In this document: one piece after another, positions 36,767-45,159 of the stretch
Layout of the letters: each line of letters begins with the position of its first letter
Position numbering within the stretch: position 1 is the first letter of the stretch
Assembly (NCBI GenBank): GCA_003564185.1
Contig: PXFS01000151.1
Span: 1-50,125, forward strand
Source of the DNA: Flavobacteriaceae bacterium
Lineage (GTDB): Bacteria > Bacteroidota > Bacteroidia > Flavobacteriales > Flavobacteriaceae
Direction of reading: 5' to 3'
Length of the DNA stretch: 50,125 nucleotides
Notes under the pieces: generated by a model
What the model was told of the DNA's origin: nothing
Databases searched by the model: none
What the model saw: the letters and a program-made list of their open reading frames with translations, nothing else
Made by a program: the position numbers and the translations under genes

Positions 36767-37804
36767 ATGAAAGTAAAAGGTTCTAAGATAGCATTATTAT
36801 ATACTGGTGGTACCATAGGTATGATTAAGAGTGAAAAAACAGGCGCCTTGAGAGCATTTAACTTTGACTTACTGCTTCAAAAAATACCAGAACTTAAGCT
36901 TCTTGAACACGAAATTGAAACCTTTACCTTTGATACTCCAATAGATTCTTCAAATATTGATATTTTAGATTATACACGTATTGCTGCTCAAATAGAAGCT
37001 ATTTATGATGATTATGATGCATTTGTGTTACTGCATGGAAGCGACACCATGTCTTATACGGCCTCTGTATTATCATTCATGTTTGAAAACTTGACTAAAC
37101 CAATTATTTTAACTGGTTCACAATTGCCTATAGGTGACCTTAGGACAGATGCTAAAGAGAATTTGATTACTAGTATTCAATTAGCAGGCTTGAAAAAAGA
37201 TGGTAAATCCGTAATTAGAGAAGTAGGATTGTATTTTGAATACAAACTATATAGAGGTAACCGAACTACAAAATTAAACACAGATCATTTTCAGGCATTT
37301 AGTTCAATTAATTATCCCTATTTGGCAGAATCTGCAGTTCATCTCAAAGTTAATTTTTCAGCTTTAAAAAAAATAAATTATTCCCAAGATTTAATTGTAC
37401 ACAAGCAATTAGACCCAAATATTCTTGTTTTAAAAATGTATCCTGCACTTCAGCAAACTACATTTGAACATATGTTTGCTACTCCAAATTTAAAAGCAGT
37501 TGTATTAGAAACTTTTGGAAGTGGAAATAGTAAAACAGATGAATGGTATTTAAAAACACTTGAACAAGCAATTGAATCAGGTATTCATGTAATTAATGTA
37601 ACCCAGTGTAAAGGGGGTAGTGTAGAGATGGGGAAGTATGAAACCAGTCAAGCTTTACTTGAAATGGGCGTGATTAACGGAAAAGATATAACAACAGAAT
37701 CAGCCCTAGGTAAGTTGATGTATTTACTTCCTAAAAACTTGCAGAAAGAAGTCTTAAAAACAGTTTTTGAGACCTCATTACGAGGAGAAATGAGTTCAAA
37801 TTGA
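36767..37804 (+). CDS. ansA: Type I (cytoplasmic) L-asparaginase
   Basis: This enzyme hydrolyses asparagine to aspartate and ammonia. Its 345 residues lack a signal peptide. The first catalytic threonine lies in YTGGTIGMI (12-20) and the second in LLHGSDTMSYTASVLSF. ILTGSQLPIGDLRTDAKENL and LETFGSGN are further family signatures. The lack of a leader and the sequence type indicate the low-affinity cytoplasmic enzyme. It is the second gene of the tatD operon. Confidence 0.95.
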   Translation: MKVKGSKIALLYTGGTIGMIKSEKTGALRAFNFDLLLQKIPELKLLEHEIETFTFDTPIDSSNIDILDYTRIAAQIEAIYDDYDAFVLLHGSDTMSYTASVLSFMFENLTKPIILTGSQLPIGDLRTDAKENLITSIQLAGLKKDGKSVIREVGLYFEYKLYRGNRTTKLNTDHFQAFSSINYPYLAESAVHLKVNFSALKKINYSQDLIVHKQLDPNILVLKMYPALQQTTFEHMFATPNLKAVVLETFGSGNSKTDEWYLKTLEQAIESGIHVINVTQCKGGSVEMGKYETSQALLEMGVINGKDITTESALGKLMYLLPKNLQKEVLKTVFETSLRGEMSSN

Positions 37805-37834
37805 TATTTTACAATAGATTAATGCGATTTTTTT

Positions 37835-37864
37835 TTGGTTTTTATCAATGAAAGACTAAATTTG
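37835..37864 (+). promoter_or_regulatory. Promoter of tRNA-Ser
   Basis: TTG (37835-37837), 19 bases, then TAAATTTG (37857-37864): a complete match to the Bacteroidota promoter pattern, 14 bases before the mature tRNA 5' end. Confidence 0.75.
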
Positions 37865-37878
37865 AAATTAATTTAAGA

Positions 37879-37966
37879 AGAGAGGTGGCCGAGTGGTCGA
37901 AGGCGCACGCCTGGAAAGTGTGTATACGTCAAAAGCGTATCGAGGGTTAGAATCCCTTCCTCTCTG
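37879..37966 (+). tRNA. tRNA-Ser (anticodon GGA)
   Basis: This is an 88-base tRNA with a long variable arm, as expected for serine. The acceptor stem AGAGAGG (37879-37885) pairs with CCTCTCT (37959-37965), with discriminator G at 37966. The anticodon loop shows CTGGAAA, giving GGA and reading UCC/UCU. The T loop is TTAGAAT inside a GGG/CCC stem. The CCA end is not encoded. Confidence 0.95.
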
Positions 37967-38020
37967 CATTGAATTACTAAAATAAAAAATAAAACGATTA
38001 CTAATTTAAGACAAACAACA

Positions 38021-38914
38021 ATGAAAAAGTTATTTTCAATTTTAAGCTTAATTGGCTTATTCTTAATTGCTACTAATGCAAACGCTGCATTTTTAAGTTC
38101 AATAAGTTTTATTCAACAAGATGAAGAAGTTGAAGAACAAGTAGATCAGGAAGAAGAAATGTCTGAAACTGATCAAGACACAATTGATGCCTATGATGAG
38201 CAAGAAGAATTTGTTGAGGAAGTAGAAGAAGAAGCTGCTGAGGAAGTAGTTGAAGAGGTTGAAGAAGAAGTAGAGGATTTAGGTTTTCATCAAGAATTAA
38301 AGAAACGATTTATTGAAGGTGGTCCTGGCTTTATGGGGATTGTTCTTTTATGTTTAATTCTTGGTCTTGCTATTGCTATTGAGCGTATTATCTACTTAAA
38401 TTTAGCAACTACAAATACTAAAAAATTAGCTGAAAAAGTTGAAGATGCTTTAAGTACAGGTGGAGTTGAAGCAGCAAAAGATGTTTGCCGTGAAACACCA
38501 GGTCCTGTCGCTTCTATATATTACCAAGGATTAGATCGCGCTGACGAAAGTGTTGAAGCTGCAGAAAAAGCGGTTGTAGCTTACGGTGGTGTTCAAATGG
38601 GGCAATTAGAGAAAAATGTTTCTTGGGTTTCTTTATTTATAGCACTTGCTCCAATGCTTGGGTTTATGGGTACTGTAATTGGTATGATTAAAGCATTTGA
38701 TAAAATTGAAGCAGCTGGAGATATGCAGCCTTCTTTGGTTGCAGGTGGTATTAAAGTGGCACTTTTAACAACCGTATTTGGTTTGATAGTTGCAATTATC
38801 TTACAGATATTTTACAATTATATTGTTGCTAAAATCGATAACATTGTAAATGACATGGAGGACGCTTCAATTACTTTAATTGATATATTAGTTGAGAATA
38901 AAAACAAAAAATAA
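38021..38914 (+). CDS. exbB: MotA/TolQ/ExbB proton channel protein with a long acidic N-terminal segment
   Basis: This is the inner-membrane channel subunit that uses the proton gradient to power TonB-type outer-membrane transport. The 297 residues begin with a hydrophobic leader (about 3-22). Residues 34-86 follow, a run made mostly of Glu and Asp (e.g. EEVEEEAAEEVVEEVEEEVE). The core carries three channel helices (about 103-127, 203-230, 242-270) with the ExbB signature APMLGFMGTVIGMIKAF. The acidic stretch is not part of the E. coli protein but is common in Bacteroidota homologues. It starts the exbB - membrane protein - exbD - exbD operon. Confidence 0.93.
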   Translation: MKKLFSILSLIGLFLIATNANAAFLSSISFIQQDEEVEEQVDQEEEMSETDQDTIDAYDEQEEFVEEVEEEAAEEVVEEVEEEVEDLGFHQELKKRFIEGGPGFMGIVLLCLILGLAIAIERIIYLNLATTNTKKLAEKVEDALSTGGVEAAKDVCRETPGPVASIYYQGLDRADESVEAAEKAVVAYGGVQMGQLEKNVSWVSLFIALAPMLGFMGTVIGMIKAFDKIEAAGDMQPSLVAGGIKVALLTTVFGLIVAIILQIFYNYIVAKIDNIVNDMEDASITLIDILVENKNKK

Positions 38915-38919
38915 AGTTA

Positions 38920-39357
38920 ATGGATAAGGTTTTAAAAATATTTAAAATTGTAATCGGTGTGCTTGGGGGAGTTCTTTTAATTAGAATTCTTAATGCAGAC
39001 TCCGATCTACTTGAAGAAGATGTTGCAATGCAGCAAAGTCTTGTTAGTCCATTAATGTATGTTGCGTACGTTATTTTAGGACTATGTCTAGTAGCAGTTA
39101 TAGGATTTGTTGTTCGAGGGCTTTTCCAAGGAAACGTAAAAAAGACATTAATCACAGTAGGTAGTTTTGTTGCCATTGTGATCATTTCTTTTCTGTTTTC
39201 AGAAGGTCAAGAAACAGCAATGCGTGATGGTGAAGTGCTATCTGAATACGGTTCACGTTGGGTAAGTACTGGTTTAACAACATTTTATATTTTAATTGTT
39301 CTTTCGATTGTTGCTATATTAGGATCAAGCGTTAGAAAGTTAATTACAAGTAGTTAA
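38920..39357 (+). CDS. Small three-to-four-helix membrane protein of the ExbB/ExbD operon
   Basis: This 145-residue protein has hydrophobic segments at about 7-24, 44-68, 76-93 and 117-137. There is no recognised catalytic motif and I do not recognise the family by name. It is embedded with 5-base and 1-base spacers between exbB and exbD, so it is cotranslated with them and probably associates with the complex. A short acidic loop (NADSDLLEEDVA) follows helix 1. Confidence 0.75.
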   Translation: MDKVLKIFKIVIGVLGGVLLIRILNADSDLLEEDVAMQQSLVSPLMYVAYVILGLCLVAVIGFVVRGLFQGNVKKTLITVGSFVAIVIISFLFSEGQETAMRDGEVLSEYGSRWVSTGLTTFYILIVLSIVAILGSSVRKLITSS

Positions 39358-39358
39358 T

Positions 39359-39964
39359 ATGGGTAGAAGAAATGCACCAGAGGTAAATGCAGGCTCTATG
39401 GCAGATATTGCCTTCCTGCTACTTATTTTCTTCTTGGTTACAACTACCATTGAAACGGATAGTGGAATCAATAGAAAATTACCTCCCATAGATGATGAAA
39501 ATGTAGAACCACCAAAAATTAAGGAAAGAAATATCTTTCAAGTTTTGGTGCGTGATGATGGACAAATTTTGGTAAATGAAGATCAAATGGATATAGCTGA
39601 CTTAAGGGAAGCTGCTATAATGTTTTTAGATAATGGTGGTGGTAAAGGGAGTCAAGCTTGTGAATACTGTCAAGGTAAAAGAGATCCAAAATCTTCAGAC
39701 AATCCAAAAAAAGCAATTATATCTCTTCAAAACAATCGAAAGACAAAATACAAGAGTTATATTACGGTTCAAAATGAACTTGTTGCAGCTTACAATGAAT
39801 TAAGAAACAGAGAAGCTCAGCGATTGTTTAATAGAGATTTTACTGATATGGTTAAGGATTTTGATAATCCTGATTATCCTGGAAATAAAGATAAGTTAAA
39901 AGAAGAGATAGCCTTGATTAAAGAGTTATTTCCTCAAAAACTATCTGAAGCAGAACCTAAATAG
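39359..39964 (+). CDS. exbD: ExbD/TolR-family protein with a CxxC-containing insertion
   Basis: This is the single-helix partner of ExbB. Residues 14-32 form the membrane helix, with the proton-carrying aspartate D16 (SMADIAFLLLIFFLV). The periplasmic part has the usual QVLVRDDGQILVNEDQM segment, then an extra loop containing CEYCQGKRDP (C101, C104). At 201 residues it is about 60 longer than E. coli ExbD. The cysteines could form a disulfide in the periplasm. It is followed after 9 bases by a second exbD. Confidence 0.92.
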   Translation: MGRRNAPEVNAGSMADIAFLLLIFFLVTTTIETDSGINRKLPPIDDENVEPPKIKERNIFQVLVRDDGQILVNEDQMDIADLREAAIMFLDNGGGKGSQACEYCQGKRDPKSSDNPKKAIISLQNNRKTKYKSYITVQNELVAAYNELRNREAQRLFNRDFTDMVKDFDNPDYPGNKDKLKEEIALIKELFPQKLSEAEPK

Positions 39965-39973
39965 AATAAGATT

Positions 39974-40453
39974 ATGTCAAAATTTAAAAAGAAAGGTGAG
40001 GGTGGAACACCTGCAATTTCTACTGCATCTTTACCCGATATTGTTTTCATGTTGTTATTCTTTTTTATGGTTGTAACCGTTATGCGAGACAATTCATTGA
40101 AAATTGAAAACGAACTACCTTTTGCAGATCAAGTAGAAAAACTTGATAAAAAAGAGCTTGTGATGTATATATATGCAGGAAAGCCTTCAGAGCGTTATCA
40201 AAGACAGTTTGGTACAGAAGCAAGAATTCAGCTTAATGATAAATTTGCCAGTGTAAATGATATTAGACAGTTTGTTTTAGAGGAAAGAAGAACGCGGAGA
40301 GAAGAGCTTCAAAACAAGCTTATAACAGCACTTAAAGTAGATAAAGAAACTAACATGGGTCTGGTTTCTGATATAAAACAAGAATTAAGAAAACTTGAAG
40401 CCTTAAAAGTAAATTATACCACCAGAGATGGTGATGTCAAGTTTAATAAGTAA
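39974..40453 (+). CDS. exbD: Second ExbD/TolR-family protein
   Basis: This 159-residue ExbD paralogue has the membrane helix with D22 in SLPDIVFMLLFFFMVVTV, a basic cytoplasmic N terminus (SKFKKKGEGG) and a periplasmic domain with QLNDKFASVNDIRQFV. It lacks the cysteine loop of its upstream neighbour. Two different ExbD subunits with one ExbB is the usual Bacteroidota arrangement. It is the last gene of the operon, closed by a strong terminator. Confidence 0.92.
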   Translation: MSKFKKKGEGGTPAISTASLPDIVFMLLFFFMVVTVMRDNSLKIENELPFADQVEKLDKKELVMYIYAGKPSERYQRQFGTEARIQLNDKFASVNDIRQFVLEERRTRREELQNKLITALKVDKETNMGLVSDIKQELRKLEALKVNYTTRDGDVKFNK

Positions 40454-40468
40454 ATGAAATCTTATAAC

Positions 40469-40508
40469 AAATTAAAAAAGCACCATGTAAATGGTGCTTT
40501 TTTAATTT
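40469..40508. terminator. Terminator of the exbB-exbD operon
   Basis: An 18-bp perfect stem with arms 40469-40486 and 40491-40508, core AAAAAAGCACCAT/ATGGTGCTTTTTT and a GTAA loop. Confidence 0.92.
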
Positions 40509-40634
40509 ATATGAAAGCTAATAGCAAATTATTGGCTAATAAGTTAAAAAATGAGCTCAGTAGCTTGATATATTTTTAACAAGTTACATTTCTTAAATAA
40601 TATTATTTAATTTTACAATTTTAAGCCAGTTACA

Positions 40635-41336
40635 TTGAGTACAAAAAAAATTATAATTTTAATGTCATTTTTCACTTTTGCACATGTTACAGCGCAAGAT
40701 GAAATTGATTTTTCAAGTCTAGATGAGAGCTATAGAGAGGATCAGTTCTATTTTGGAATGACACTTAATTTTATGACTCAGACTCCTTCTTCATTCTCAC
40801 AAAATGGACTTTCTGGTGGTTTTCAATCTGGCTTTATTCGTGATATACCATTAAATCAACAAAGAAACATTGCTTTAGGTATAGGGATGGGCTATGGATT
40901 TGATGTCTACAATTCAGATTTATTTCTTGGTCGTGTGCAAAATGGAAATCATGTTATGTTAGCGCTTAATCAATTAGATATAGAGGTAGATCGTAATCGA
41001 TTTCTTACCCACGCCATAGAGTTTCCAATTCAGTTTAGATGGAGAACATCGAGTGCTAAGTATGAAAAATTTTATAGGATATATGGCGGTATTAATATTG
41101 CCTATACTTATCATATGAAATCTTTTTACCGTGACAATCAATTAAATTTGACTACTACTAACACCCCTTTTTTAAATAAATTCAGAACAGGAGCACATTT
41201 AGCTCTAGGACATGGTTTTATTAACTTTTATATACAGTATTATTTTGATTCTTTGCTGAAGGGGGAAATTCAAAACAACCAAGATCAAGTTAATTTGGAG
41301 GTGCTTAAATTCGGATTAATGTTTTATATTTTATAA
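40635..41336 (+). CDS. Outer-membrane beta-barrel protein, PorT-like
   Basis: The 233 residues start at a TTG codon, chosen because MSTKKIIILMSFFTFAHVTAQ then forms a normal signal peptide. The in-frame ATG ten codons later would cut off the basic part. The mature protein shows alternating beta-strand pattern with QFYFGMTLNFMTQTPSSFSQNGLSGGFQ-like (shortened) segments, FPIQFRWRTSS and YRIYGGINIAYTYHM, and ends on an aromatic-hydrophobic strand. This resembles PorT of the type IX secretion and gliding systems. The assignment to that function is tentative, as many porin-like barrels look alike. Confidence 0.7.
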   Translation: MSTKKIIILMSFFTFAHVTAQDEIDFSSLDESYREDQFYFGMTLNFMTQTPSSFSQNGLSGGFQSGFIRDIPLNQQRNIALGIGMGYGFDVYNSDLFLGRVQNGNHVMLALNQLDIEVDRNRFLTHAIEFPIQFRWRTSSAKYEKFYRIYGGINIAYTYHMKSFYRDNQLNLTTTNTPFLNKFRTGAHLALGHGFINFYIQYYFDSLLKGEIQNNQDQVNLEVLKFGLMFYIL

Positions 41337-41388
41337 AAAAATAAAATCTTTTAAATCATTACAGGATCAAACAGTAATACATTAATCT

Positions 41389-42006
41389 CTAATCTAGCCA
41401 AGTAACAAGATCTATGAAGAAATATATTTGAGGTAGAACTCCAATAATTACACCTGCTACCAACTCTCTTATTCGATGCGCATTCATATGTATACGGGAG
41501 CTCGACAACCAGCTTAATAAAACAATTGCAACAACTATAAAGAATAAGTTTTCTGAATAAAAACCGCGTAAAACCATATAAATAAAAGTCAGTAATCCAC
41601 TTAATCCAACCATATGTAAACTAACTTTAAAATTTGAAATGGTAAGAATAGAGCATATTATTCCACTAAAAAATATACCTGAAAAAAAATAAAAAAACAA
41701 TTGATTAGCCTCTGGAGGGAAAATATAATTAATAATAAATGCTGCAATACAGGTAAAAAATAGTAAGGGTAGCTTACGTTCCTTAACTTCTTCTAATTGA
41801 AAACTTTTTATCAATTTCATTTTTTTTAAAATTAATAAAAAGAGCATTGGGATTATAATTGTAGAAAAAAAAACAATTATTAAATCTGAGATAATATTGA
41901 TTTGCTCGAACGAAATAGGGAAGAAAATATATATGCCAGCTACTCCTAAGATAGGCATCCATAAAGGATGAAAAATGTAGCTAGGTATAGTAAAAAAAGT
42001 GTTCAT
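41389..42006 (-). CDS. PAP2-like integral membrane protein
   Basis: This 205-residue protein has about six hydrophobic helices. Near the C terminus it reads SRIHMNAHRIRE (170-181), which fits the PAP2 motif SR-x5-H-x3-D except that the final Asp is Glu. An HMVGLSG segment (about 131-137) stands where PSGH would be, without the serine-glycine-histidine order. Relation to PAP2 phosphatases is therefore likely, but catalysis is uncertain. The ATG overlaps the rpoN stop by one base (TAATG), so it is translationally coupled to rpoN. Confidence 0.65.
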   Translation of the reverse strand: MNTFFTIPSYIFHPLWMPILGVAGIYIFFPISFEQINIISDLIIVFFSTIIIPMLFLLILKKMKLIKSFQLEEVKERKLPLLFFTCIAAFIINYIFPPEANQLFFYFFSGIFFSGIICSILTISNFKVSLHMVGLSGLLTFIYMVLRGFYSENLFFIVVAIVLLSWLSSSRIHMNAHRIRELVAGVIIGVLPQIYFFIDLVTWLD

Positions 42007-43451
42007 TAAATCTCTTTTCTTAACCTGGCAACGGGAATGTCTAATTGTTCTCTATATTTTGCAATAGTTCTTCTAGCAATAGGGTAACCTTTATCTTTTA
42101 ATATTTTCGCTAATTTTGCATCAGCGAGGGGCTTTGATTTATCTTCATTTTGAACTATATTCTGAAGAATCTTTTTTATTTCACGGGTAGAAACATCTTC
42201 ACCCTTGTCATTTTTCATAGATTCAGAAAAGAATTCTTTTATAAGAAAAGTGCCATAAGGAGTGTCTACATATTTACTGTTGGCTACCCTAGACACAGTT
42301 GAGATATCCATATCAATTTCATCAGCTATATCTTTTAGAATCATTGGCTTTAACTTCCGTTCATCGCCAGTCATAAAATACTCTTTTTGGTAAGTCATAA
42401 TAGCGTGCATAGTGAAATACAAGGTTTGTTGTCTTTGCTTTACAGCATCAATAAACCATTTAGCAGCATCTAATTTTTGTTTGATAAATAAAACCGCTCT
42501 TTTTTGTTCTTTTGTTTGTTTTTTGCTTTCCTTGTAGGCTTTAAGCATATTTGAATAGTCTCTAGAAACATGCATACTTGGAGCATTTCTAGAATTAAGA
42601 CTTAGGGAAAGTTCCCCGTCTTTTATTTTAATTGTAAAATCTGGGGTAATGTGTTCAACGTTTTTAGTATTTCCAGAATAAGAAGCACCTGGTTTAGGGT
42701 TCAAATTTTCAATCTCTTCAATAGCTTTTTTAAGCTCTTCCTCAGCTATACCATAACGCAGCATTAGTTTTTTATAATGCTTTTTTATGAACATATCAAA
42801 GTTGTTCTCTAATAAATCAATAGCTAATTGAATAGAAGGCTTTTGCTGCTTTCTTTTTAATTGAATAATTAAACATTCTTGAAGATTTCTTGCCCCTACA
42901 CCAGCTGGATCTAGAGATTGAACAATTTTTAATAAGTTGTATATTTCCTTTTCTTCTACAAAAATATTTTGTGTAAAGGCTAAATCATCTACAATATCAG
43001 TAATTTCCCTTCTTAAATAACCTGCATCATCAATACTGCCAACCAAAAAAGTAGCAATTTTTTCTTCTTGTTCATTGAGGTCATAAGTATTCAATTGTTT
43101 TTGAAGATGCTCTGTGAAGCTTGTTCCAGAAGCGTAGGGAACATTTTTATCTTCATCATCCTTTGAATAATTACTTGATTTTAATCTGTATTCTGGAATT
43201 TCATCATCAGAGAGGTATTCATCAACATCAAATTCAGTTTCAATAACTTCACTGTCGTTATCAAATTCTTCGTTTGTGGTATCTTCAAATTCATCTTTTT
43301 CTTTACCAGAATCTAGCGCAGGATTTTCTTCGAGTTCTTGACTTACTCGTTGTTCAAATGCTGCAGTAGGCAATTGTATTAACTTCATCAGCTGTATTTG
43401 CTGAGGTGAAAGCTTTTGAGATAATTTAAGACTAAGTTGCTGTTTAAGCAT
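42006..43451 (-). CDS. rpoN: RNA polymerase sigma-54 factor
   Basis: This is the 481-residue enhancer-dependent sigma factor. The N-terminal glutamine-rich activator-interaction region (LSLKLSQKLSPQQIQLMKLIQLP, residues 6-28, abridged) is followed by an acidic linker (about 50-95), a core-binding domain, a helix-turn-helix near 375-395 and the diagnostic RpoN box ARRTIAKYRE (459-468). All are intact. It implies sigma-54 promoters and bacterial enhancer-binding proteins elsewhere. The NtrY-like kinase in this window could belong to such a circuit, but its response regulator is not adjacent. Confidence 0.97.
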   Translation of the reverse strand: MLKQQLSLKLSQKLSPQQIQLMKLIQLPTAAFEQRVSQELEENPALDSGKEKDEFEDTTNEEFDNDSEVIETEFDVDEYLSDDEIPEYRLKSSNYSKDDEDKNVPYASGTSFTEHLQKQLNTYDLNEQEEKIATFLVGSIDDAGYLRREITDIVDDLAFTQNIFVEEKEIYNLLKIVQSLDPAGVGARNLQECLIIQLKRKQQKPSIQLAIDLLENNFDMFIKKHYKKLMLRYGIAEEELKKAIEEIENLNPKPGASYSGNTKNVEHITPDFTIKIKDGELSLSLNSRNAPSMHVSRDYSNMLKAYKESKKQTKEQKRAVLFIKQKLDAAKWFIDAVKQRQQTLYFTMHAIMTYQKEYFMTGDERKLKPMILKDIADEIDMDISTVSRVANSKYVDTPYGTFLIKEFFSESMKNDKGEDVSTREIKKILQNIVQNEDKSKPLADAKLAKILKDKGYPIARRTIAKYREQLDIPVARLRKEI

Positions 43452-43487
43452 AGCTTTTACAATTAATTCTTGATACTAATATAAAAG

Positions 43488-43533
43488 TAATTCCGCAATT
43501 TTAGATCAAAACCTGATAAAAATTGCGGAATTA
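43488..43533 (-). terminator. Long hairpin between asnS and rpoN
   Basis: A 15-bp perfect stem (43488-43502 with 43519-43533, core ATTCCGCAAT/ATTGCGGAAT) and a 16-base loop lies between the two minus-strand genes and is followed by CTTTTAT. It is probably the asnS terminator or a partial read-through control for rpoN. Confidence 0.6.
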
Positions 43534-43551
43534 AATAGGTTGTTCTTTTAA

Positions 43552-44994
43552 TTAGAATTCAGCATTTTGAGGTGTTCTAGGATAAGGAATCACATCTCTA
43601 ATGTTGTTCATTCCAGAAGCAAACAAAACCAATCTTTCAAAGCCAAGGCCAAAACCGCTATGCTTACAAGTTCCAAATTTTCTGGTTTCTAGGTACCACC
43701 ACAATTCTTCTGGATCAATTGATAAGGCTTTCATTTTATCAAGCAAAACATCATAGCGTTCTTCTCTTTGAGAACCACCAACAATCTCACCAATTCCAGG
43801 GAATAGCACATCCATTGCTCTAACTGTTTTTCCGTCTTCATTTAAGCGCATATAAAAAGCTTTTATGGAGGCAGGATAATCAAAAAGAATAACAGGACAT
43901 TTAAAATGCTTTTCTACTAAATAGCGTTCGTGTTCACTTTGGAGGTCAGCCCCCCAATCTTCAATTAAATACTGAAATTTCTTTTTCTTGTTAGGTTTTG
44001 AATTTCTCAAAATTTCAATAGCTTCAGTGTAACTTACACGTTTAAAATTGTTTTTAATAACAAAATCTAATTTTTCACGAAGTGGCATTGGAGAACGTTG
44101 TTCTTTTGGTTTATTTTTCTCTTCTTCTAATAAACGTTGCTCCAAGAATGCTAAGTCATCTGCACAATGCTCAACAACATAAGCAAGTACAAATTTTATG
44201 AATTCTTCGGCCAAGTCCATATTTCCATCTAACTCACAAAAGGCCATTTCAGGTTCAATCATCCAAAATTCAGCAAGGTGCCTTGAAGTATTTGAATTTT
44301 CAGCTCTAAAAGTTGGCCCAAAGGTGTAGACATTACTTAGGCCTAAGGCAAAAGTTTCTGCTTCTAATTGTCCGCTTACTGTAAGATTGGTTTCTTTGCC
44401 AAAAAAGTCTTGACTAAAATCAATTTCACCAGCTTCATTAGTAGGGATATTTTTAAGATCAAAATTGGTTACTTTGAAGGTTTCGCCAGCTCCTTCTGCA
44501 TCTGAACCAGTAATGATAGGTGTATGAACATAATTAAAGCCTTTTTGATTAAAGAAATGATGAACCGCATAAGAGAGTTTTGACCTCAAACGCATTACAG
44601 CTCCAAAAGTATTAGTTCTAACACGCAAATGTGCTTGTTCTCTTAACTTTTCTAAGCTATGCCGTTTAGGTGATAAAATGGTTTTTCTCACATCTTCTGG
44701 GTTAGCTTTCCCAAGAATTTCTAGCTCATTAACTTTAATCTCAACTCGTTGTCCTCTCCCTTGGCTTTCATGAAGTGTACCTTTTACTTTTATTGCAGCA
44801 CCTATATTGATGCTATTAATTAACTCTTCTGCAGTGTTTTCAAAGTCTAAAACACATTGAAGGTTGTTCAAACATGAACCATCATTAAGTGCTATAAATT
44901 GATTGTTTCTAAAAGATTTCACCCATCCGTAAATAATAAAATCTTTCAGTAAGTCATTACTTTCTAGTATTTCAACAATCTTTTTTCTGATCAT
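43552..44994 (-). CDS. asnS: Asparagine--tRNA ligase
   Basis: This is a class II synthetase of 480 residues. The N-terminal OB domain (YGWVKSFRNNQFIALNDGSC) precedes motif 2 (FGPTFRAENSNTSRHLAEFWMIEPE) and motif 3 (GFGLGFERLVLFASGM). The RAENSNTSRHLAEF sequence, in place of the RDEDLR of aspS, marks Asn specificity. It includes an internal insertion around residues 280-320 (LLEEEKNKPKEQRSP) common in Bacteroidota. It has its own strong promoter. Confidence 0.97.
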   Translation of the reverse strand: MIRKKIVEILESNDLLKDFIIYGWVKSFRNNQFIALNDGSCLNNLQCVLDFENTAEELINSINIGAAIKVKGTLHESQGRGQRVEIKVNELEILGKANPEDVRKTILSPKRHSLEKLREQAHLRVRTNTFGAVMRLRSKLSYAVHHFFNQKGFNYVHTPIITGSDAEGAGETFKVTNFDLKNIPTNEAGEIDFSQDFFGKETNLTVSGQLEAETFALGLSNVYTFGPTFRAENSNTSRHLAEFWMIEPEMAFCELDGNMDLAEEFIKFVLAYVVEHCADDLAFLEQRLLEEEKNKPKEQRSPMPLREKLDFVIKNNFKRVSYTEAIEILRNSKPNKKKKFQYLIEDWGADLQSEHERYLVEKHFKCPVILFDYPASIKAFYMRLNEDGKTVRAMDVLFPGIGEIVGGSQREERYDVLLDKMKALSIDPEELWWYLETRKFGTCKHSGFGLGFERLVLFASGMNNIRDVIPYPRTPQNAEF

Positions 44995-45016
44995 TTTGTT
45001 TAATTTTAAACCTGTG

Positions 45017-45047
45017 CAAAGATAGCTTTATATATGAGTCTTACAAA
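45017..45047 (-). promoter_or_regulatory. Promoter of asnS
   Basis: On the minus strand, TTTG (45047-45044) is followed after 19 bases by TATCTTTG (45024-45017): a complete match to the -33/-7 pattern, with a leader of about 15-20 bases before asnS. Confidence 0.75.
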
Positions 45048-45118
45048 GTTTCACAAAGCTTCAATACCACTTTTAATTGTTTTTGAATTCTAATTTTGTT
45101 AATTAAAATTTAACATTT

Positions 45119-45138
45119 TATACCCATTAGGGGGTATA
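45119..45138. repeat. Hairpin containing the motif GGGGGTATA
   Basis: TATACCC (45119-45125) pairs with GGGTATA (45132-45138) around a 6-base loop. The 3' side resembles AGGGGTATATTCT at 45204-45216, so a related motif occurs twice, 75 bases apart. Confidence 0.4.
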
Positions 45139-45159
45139 TTTTTGAGCAGTTAGTTGTTT

